From contig CAZFPQ010000004.1 in NCBI GenBank assembly GCA_964521065.1, positions 1 to 64,000 of the forward strand: a stretch of 64,000 nt of DNA. Reading direction: 5' to 3'. Shown here piece by piece: positions 60,475 to 64,000 of the stretch. The notes beneath the pieces are model-generated. The model was not told the origin of the DNA. It saw only the letters and a list, made by a program, of their open reading frames with translations, and searched no databases. A program made the translations under genes and the position numbers. This stretch comes from CAYVAP01 sp964521065. Lineage in GTDB: Bacteria; Bacteroidota; Bacteroidia; J057. How positions within the stretch are numbered: position 1 is the stretch's first letter; each line of letters starts with the position of its first letter.

Positions 60475-61710
60475 ATGGAAACAAAAGGCTCTGGAAAATA
60501 TCTTCGCCTTTTTGGCATTCGCTTTTACCCAGGGAGGCTCAAGAACAAAGATGCCGGGTGGGTAATGCTGGATTTGTTGATGCTGTTTTTGGTAACGGTC
60601 AACATCGCCCTCTTTATTTTCTGGTGGTTTTATGGATATTATCGGGTTCAGCACTTTTTTGAGCTCAATTTTCCCGCCATCCATAAAGGAATACTGAACC
60701 CTTTGTACACGGAGTTTCCTCTGATAGACTTCATTTTCGTCAGCATTTTCCTGGGGGAGTTTCTTTTAAGGTGGGGTTGGGCCGTTTATCGGAAGGTTTA
60801 CCACCGCTGGTTCTTCTTTCCATTCATCTATTGGTATGATTTATTGGGCAGCATTCCTTTCGGCTCTTTCCGTTTCCTGCGTATCCTAAGGGTTTTTGCC
60901 CTGCTCAGAAGGTTGCAGCAAATGGAGGTCCTAGACCTAAGGCAGACATACCTCTACACCCGATTCCAAAAATACCGCAGCATCTTGGTAGAAGAGGTCT
61001 CGGATCGAGTGGTGCTTAACGTCATTAACGGATTGCAAAAAGAAGTTCGAGAAGGACTTCCAGTGACTGATCGCGTTTTCCGCGAAGTGTTAGACCCCTA
61101 TAGAGAGACTTTGGTGGCATGGTTGGCCCAGCGGCTAAAGGAAGTAGCCAAGCGCGGACATGATCGCTATCAAATTGATTTAGAAAAATATCTTGACGAG
61201 AAAGTTAAAACGGCCGTCGCCCAGAATCCAGAAATTGATCAGCTTAAGTTGATTCCGGTAGTAGGACCTCAAGTAGCCAATCTACTGGAAAGTGCGATCC
61301 AAGATATCACCTTTTCGGTGATCAACGGCATGTTTGAGGACATGGCCACCAAAGACCAATACAGCTTGTTGGACGAGCTTTCATTGATGACGGTGGAAAC
61401 GGTCCTCCATGAGGACCAAAAGCCAGAAAACGAAGCCATCAATCGCATCATCCAAGGCATGGTGCTAGAGTCGCTAGAGGTCGTCAAGAAGCATGTGCAA
61501 ATCCAAGAATGGAAGCTTAGGGATCGGGCACGTCGTGAAGGCTTCGAAACCTTAGCTGAGCCTATGGAGGGAGATGAGGACTTGAACTTTTCAGAGATCC
61601 AGCGCCCAGATCAACCTAACTGGGGGGAACCCAGCCTGTCTGAAAAAGCTGGACTAGGCAGAGTGGAAGCGAAGCCGCAAATCAATTCAGAACAAGAAGA
61701 AAAAGTCTAA
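60475..61710 (+). CDS. Voltage-sensor-like membrane protein without a pore domain
   Basis: 411 aa. Four hydrophobic segments match S1-S4 of voltage sensors: S1 DLLMLFLVTVNIALFIFWWF, S2 LIDFIFVSIFLGEFLLRW, S3 FIYWYDLLGSIP and S4 FRFLRILRVFALLRRL, with Arg every third residue. S2 has an acidic residue and S3 the Asp before the Pro, as expected. No P-loop selectivity filter follows; instead there are about 250 cytoplasmic residues of helix (DRYQIDLEKYLDEKVKTAV...). It could be a voltage- or membrane-stress-sensing regulator rather than a channel. The preceding gene encodes the EAD11-like adaptor. Confidence 0.7.
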   Translation: METKGSGKYLRLFGIRFYPGRLKNKDAGWVMLDLLMLFLVTVNIALFIFWWFYGYYRVQHFFELNFPAIHKGILNPLYTEFPLIDFIFVSIFLGEFLLRWGWAVYRKVYHRWFFFPFIYWYDLLGSIPFGSFRFLRILRVFALLRRLQQMEVLDLRQTYLYTRFQKYRSILVEEVSDRVVLNVINGLQKEVREGLPVTDRVFREVLDPYRETLVAWLAQRLKEVAKRGHDRYQIDLEKYLDEKVKTAVAQNPEIDQLKLIPVVGPQVANLLESAIQDITFSVINGMFEDMATKDQYSLLDELSLMTVETVLHEDQKPENEAINRIIQGMVLESLEVVKKHVQIQEWKLRDRARREGFETLAEPMEGDEDLNFSEIQRPDQPNWGEPSLSEKAGLGRVEAKPQINSEQEEKV

Positions 61711-62022
61711 CTGGCCGTAAAATATTGGGAATGCGAAAAAAATAACATGTCGCTTTTGCGTAGGAATTTTGTTCCAGATCAAGGAAGGAAAATCGACCTT
61801 AGCGAGTCGAAGATTCCAACCTGTCGGAGCTCAGGTGCGAAGCAGTGGGATGAAGGGGCCCACTGCTGAACCAGTGACGAAGGCATGGGGCAAACGGCCA
61901 AGCAAAAAGGCATAACTAATTTTTTGAGTGTTCCTTAGTTGGCCTAAGTGAGGAAATCAATGGGGCCCATACGTACTCCTATCAGCCCCTGAATGTATTT
62001 TACCTCTCGACAAATGATAGGC
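61711..62022. other. Intergenic region with hairpins, 312 bp
   Basis: It holds the hairpin AGCAGTGGG / CCCACTGCT (61841-61849 with 61859-61867) and the sequence CGAAGATTCC, also found at 62981 in the other intergenic region nearby. No gene or known RNA was recognised. The shared segment may be part of a dispersed intergenic repeat. Confidence 0.4.
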
Positions 62023-62748
62023 ATGAAGAATAGCTCGTGGCTACTTTTTCTGATGACCAGCTACCTAATCACCTTGGGCCAGAAAGAGACTACCTTATAC
62101 CTATTTGCGGGCCATGGTTCGGATCACCGAGTGTTTCAGAACATGGATTTCGGCGATTACGATACTGTGGTGATCCCTTTTCTGGTGCCAACTTCAGGTG
62201 AAAGCATGACAAGCTATGCATCACGTATGGCGACTAAGATCGATACGAGCCAGCCTTTTGCTTTGGTGGGCGTTTCGATTGGAGGCATGGTGGCTACGGA
62301 AATTGCAGAGATGACCCAAGCTAAAGCCTTGGTACTCATCGCTAGTGCTAAAGGACGTCAGGATCTCCCTAAGCGCTATCGTTTTCAACGCTCAATACCC
62401 CTGTACAAGCTATTTTCTGGTCAGATGCTAAAGAGGATGACCGTCATGGTACAGCCCTGGTTTGAACCCGGAGTAAGGGATTATAGACAGCTGTGCCGAG
62501 CCATGGTCATGGATAAACCACCTAAACTAACTAAGCGCGGCATCGCCATGATCATCAACTGGACCCGAAACACCCCTCCCCAGACAGTTCCTACGTTGCA
62601 TATCCATGGACCCAAGGACAGTACCTTGCCTCTTCGCCACATTGAAGGGGCAACGGTATTGCCAGAGGCTTCTCACATGATGGCTTTGTTCATGGGTGAG
62701 CAAGTCAGCCAGCTAATGCTACCGTTTCTAGATGAGCACTGTGATTGA
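62023..62748 (+). CDS. Exported alpha/beta hydrolase
   Basis: 241 aa from the ATG at 62023, giving a signal peptide that ends near SYLITLGQ. The nucleophile elbow is GVSIGGM (Ser), the acid is Asp in HGPKDST and the catalytic His in EASHMM, so the triad is complete; GHGSDHRVF holds the oxyanion. It is a small esterase/lipase-like enzyme of unknown substrate, acting in the periplasm or outside. An upstream in-frame ATG at 61993 would add ten residues before the signal. It stands alone; the next gene is on the other strand. Confidence 0.8.
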   Translation: MKNSSWLLFLMTSYLITLGQKETTLYLFAGHGSDHRVFQNMDFGDYDTVVIPFLVPTSGESMTSYASRMATKIDTSQPFALVGVSIGGMVATEIAEMTQAKALVLIASAKGRQDLPKRYRFQRSIPLYKLFSGQMLKRMTVMVQPWFEPGVRDYRQLCRAMVMDKPPKLTKRGIAMIINWTRNTPPQTVPTLHIHGPKDSTLPLRHIEGATVLPEASHMMALFMGEQVSQLMLPFLDEHCD

Positions 62749-63070
62749 TCACTAGAGTCTAAGCTAGACTTTGGCCATTTGTAAATGGCATAAAATTGCT
62801 CGGAGAGCCCTGCAGTTAGCACTGCCGAATTAATCAACTTCGAGGTTCTTAATTGATGTAGATTAATTCTGAGCGGGGCTTTAGGTTTTGGGCAGACTGA
62901 AGCAAGCTTGTGGTGGGGTCGGGCCTAACATGCAGAAGTTTTGGGCCTACCTTTTTCTGAAAAAGGTAGGCCCCGCGGATCGAAGATTCCGGGAATCGGA
63001 AAGGCGATACCGCTACGGGTTATGACCAGCATTTTGGCCAAAGTCCAGCTAAGCACAGTTTATATTTATA
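62749..63070. other. Intergenic region with inverted repeats, 322 bp
   Basis: Two structures: a 9-bp inverted repeat GAATTAATC / GATTAATTC (62827-62835 with 62861-62869), and a perfect 14-bp hairpin (62943-62956 with 62960-62973, GGGCCTACCTTTTT paired around CTG). CGAAGATTCC and the near palindrome GATTCCGGGAATC follow. No gene was recognised. Confidence 0.45.
62943..62973. repeat. Perfect 14-bp hairpin
   Basis: GGGCCTACCTTTTT, loop CTG, AAAAAGGTAGGCCC. The T-run is inside the stem, so it is a poor terminator by standard rules. It may be an end of a dispersed element or an RNA structure. Confidence 0.5.
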
Positions 63071-63802
63071 TCATTCTTTTACGAAGCCAGTGCTATGATA
63101 CTGCCCTTGTTCATCCTGAGCCGAAAGAAAGTACATACCCCGGGGCAGTTCGCTGAGGTCAAGCTGCAGGGGAACGTCCCCCAGGAATTCTTGCATTACC
63201 CGTCCTCGAAGGTCTACCACGCGAAGCTGCTGGATACGTAAATCTTGCAGGTCAAGGTTTATCTGATCCTGCGCGGGATTGGGAAAAACCTGTAAAGGTT
63301 GCCCCAGTTGGGATTGAGTCAACTGGGTGTTGGTTATCTGATCCAGCGTAAACTTCACCTCTGAAAGTCCATAACAGCTGGGGTCTCCCCAGTTACTTTG
63401 AGCGGTAATCAGCACGTAGCGAGCCTGGACCTGGTCAAAATCTGGCCCAGTTTCGCCCACGTAGCTGTTGTAGCCACTTCCTTCCGACCATTCGTAGCTA
63501 CCCAACTCAGTCCAACTTTGTCCATCTAAGGAGTAGTCGATGATTACTTCCCGAAAGCCCCGATCGGTTTCGCCAAGCTCATTTGCGTTCCAAACGTGCA
63601 TACCTTGCAAGGTGTAAATGAACCCAAAGTCATACTTGATCCAGTGCCCACTGCCACGTGCGGAATTAGGGCTGGTTGCCGCTTGACAGGAAACCCATGT
63701 GTCGCTGGCCAGCGAAGTATGGGTCGTATCACCGCATTGGGCTAGGAGAGAAGGCACCTGAAATACCAAGCCAAGTACCATAAAGAGATATAGATGTTTC
63801 AT
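63071..63802 (-). CDS. Secreted discoidin-like protein with T9SS domain
   Basis: 243 aa. Signal peptide (ends PSLLAQ), then a discoidin / F5/8-C-like beta sandwich (about 22-150: THTSLASDTWVSCQAATSPN, HWIKYDFGFIYTLQGMHVWN, YSLDGQSWTELGSYEW, ARYVLITAQSNWGDPSCYGLSEVKF). Such domains bind carbohydrates on cell surfaces. The C-terminal ~75 residues form a T9SS sorting domain (LQVFPNPAQDQINLDL...LPRGMYFLSA). It lies 62 bp from the DUF1501 gene on the same strand and may share its transcript. Confidence 0.85.
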   Translation of the reverse strand: MKHLYLFMVLGLVFQVPSLLAQCGDTTHTSLASDTWVSCQAATSPNSARGSGHWIKYDFGFIYTLQGMHVWNANELGETDRGFREVIIDYSLDGQSWTELGSYEWSEGSGYNSYVGETGPDFDQVQARYVLITAQSNWGDPSCYGLSEVKFTLDQITNTQLTQSQLGQPLQVFPNPAQDQINLDLQDLRIQQLRVVDLRGRVMQEFLGDVPLQLDLSELPRGMYFLSAQDEQGQYHSTGFVKE

Positions 63803-63864
63803 GAATTCAATGTCTAGCGTGAAGGAGGGATTGAAAAAGATGGAACTTGCACACCTAGCACAGG

Positions 63865-64000
63865 CTAGATATTCATGAAACCTACCGGTGGGGTAGGGGA
63901 GCCAAGGGTGTAAAAGTTACCAATGTTGGGTAAGAGGTAAGGAATATCCGCGTTGCTCACTCCCATCCATGCCGATAATTCTGCAAAATATTCATCAGTG
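63865..64000 (-). CDS. DUF1501 family protein, C-terminal end only
   Basis: A partial gene that runs off the right edge of the window. The last 44 codons read DEYFAELSAWMGVSNADIPYLLP... and NIGNFYTLGSPTPPVGFMNI, and match the C-terminus of DUF1501 proteins, secreted enzymes of the alkaline-phosphatase-like fold with unknown activity. It precedes the discoidin-like gene on the same strand by 62 bp. The full protein is not visible, so start, signal and active site cannot be assessed. Confidence 0.7.
   Translation of the reverse strand, partial: TDEYFAELSAWMGVSNADIPYLLPNIGNFYTLGSPTPPVGFMNI

Overview
The window reads as Bacteroidota DNA, most likely class Saprospiria (Lewinella-like). Several secreted proteins end in type IX secretion (T9SS) sorting domains. 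Two of them carry the PVEWLNF / LPVEFTDVEA linker that is frequent in Saprospiria. Lipoprotein signals are abundant, Shine-Dalgarno sequences are weak or absent, one promoter fits the Bacteroidota -7 box TAnnTTTG, and there are many SLC13, AraC, DUF3179, DUF1501 and PadR/FtsX-type genes. These are family-level judgements made by eye. Three runs of exactly 100 N (13127-13226, 25483-25582, 49896-49995) are scaffold gaps of unknown true length. Two of them fall inside tandem repeats.

The window carries the maintenance machinery of a secondary replicon (plasmid, megaplasmid or chromid). A Rep_3-type initiator (37783-39054) is preceded by about 650 bp holding eleven 14-bp iterons (consensus CTAC-A6-ATGC), five of them spaced 31-33 bp apart. 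About 11 kb away is a ParA ATPase (25652-26437), a 9-bp tandem array of at least 12 full units that looks like a centromere, and a basic protein with a C-terminal ribbon-helix-helix-like segment (24841-25308). The 9-mer TTGTGYACA recurs around both partition genes.

Layout. 0-3 kb: exported hydrolases, one a dienelactone-hydrolase-like protein that has lost its catalytic residues. 3-8 kb: coiled-coil lipoprotein, SDR reductase, SLC13/RCK transporter, and a divergent quinone reductase / TetR pair with two near-identical palindromic operators. 8-11 kb: likely operon cysE - cysM - exported ADP-ribosylglycohydrolase. 11-16 kb: lipoproteins, including a 700-bp tandem duplication and a second paralogous pair. 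16-24 kb: orphan GAF histidine kinase, a 1540-aa SF1 helicase with a C-terminal nuclease-like domain (candidate defence gene), and a surface protein. 24-29 kb: partition region, a frameshifted gene, ECF sigma / anti-sigma pair. 29-36 kb: pirin, beta-barrel proteins, DUF3179 lipoprotein, large subtilisin with CUB and T9SS domains. 36-39 kb: replication origin and Rep. 39-46 kb: secreted metzincin, TAT-exported Gfo/Idh/MocA oxidoreductase next to a perfect LacI-type palindrome, T9SS protein, AhpD-like protein and AraC regulator. 46-51 kb: OmpR/HAMP two-component system divergent from a secreted internal-repeat protein. 51-56 kb: TspO-like protein, PadR-FtsX module with an 18-bp inverted-repeat operator, DUF2071, DUF1493. 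56-59 kb: Y-family polymerase homologue lacking the catalytic acids, YdeI/OmdA protein, divergent peptide deformylase. 59-64 kb: an EAD11-like adaptor protein next to a voltage-sensor protein without a pore, an exported hydrolase, a discoidin-like T9SS protein and the 3' end of a DUF1501 gene.

The strongest candidates for something under-described are the ParA/RHH/9-mer partition cassette with its iteron origin, the EAD11-like plus pore-less voltage-sensor pair, and the solitary helicase-nuclease. No rRNA, tRNA, CRISPR array or intact insertion sequence was recognised.
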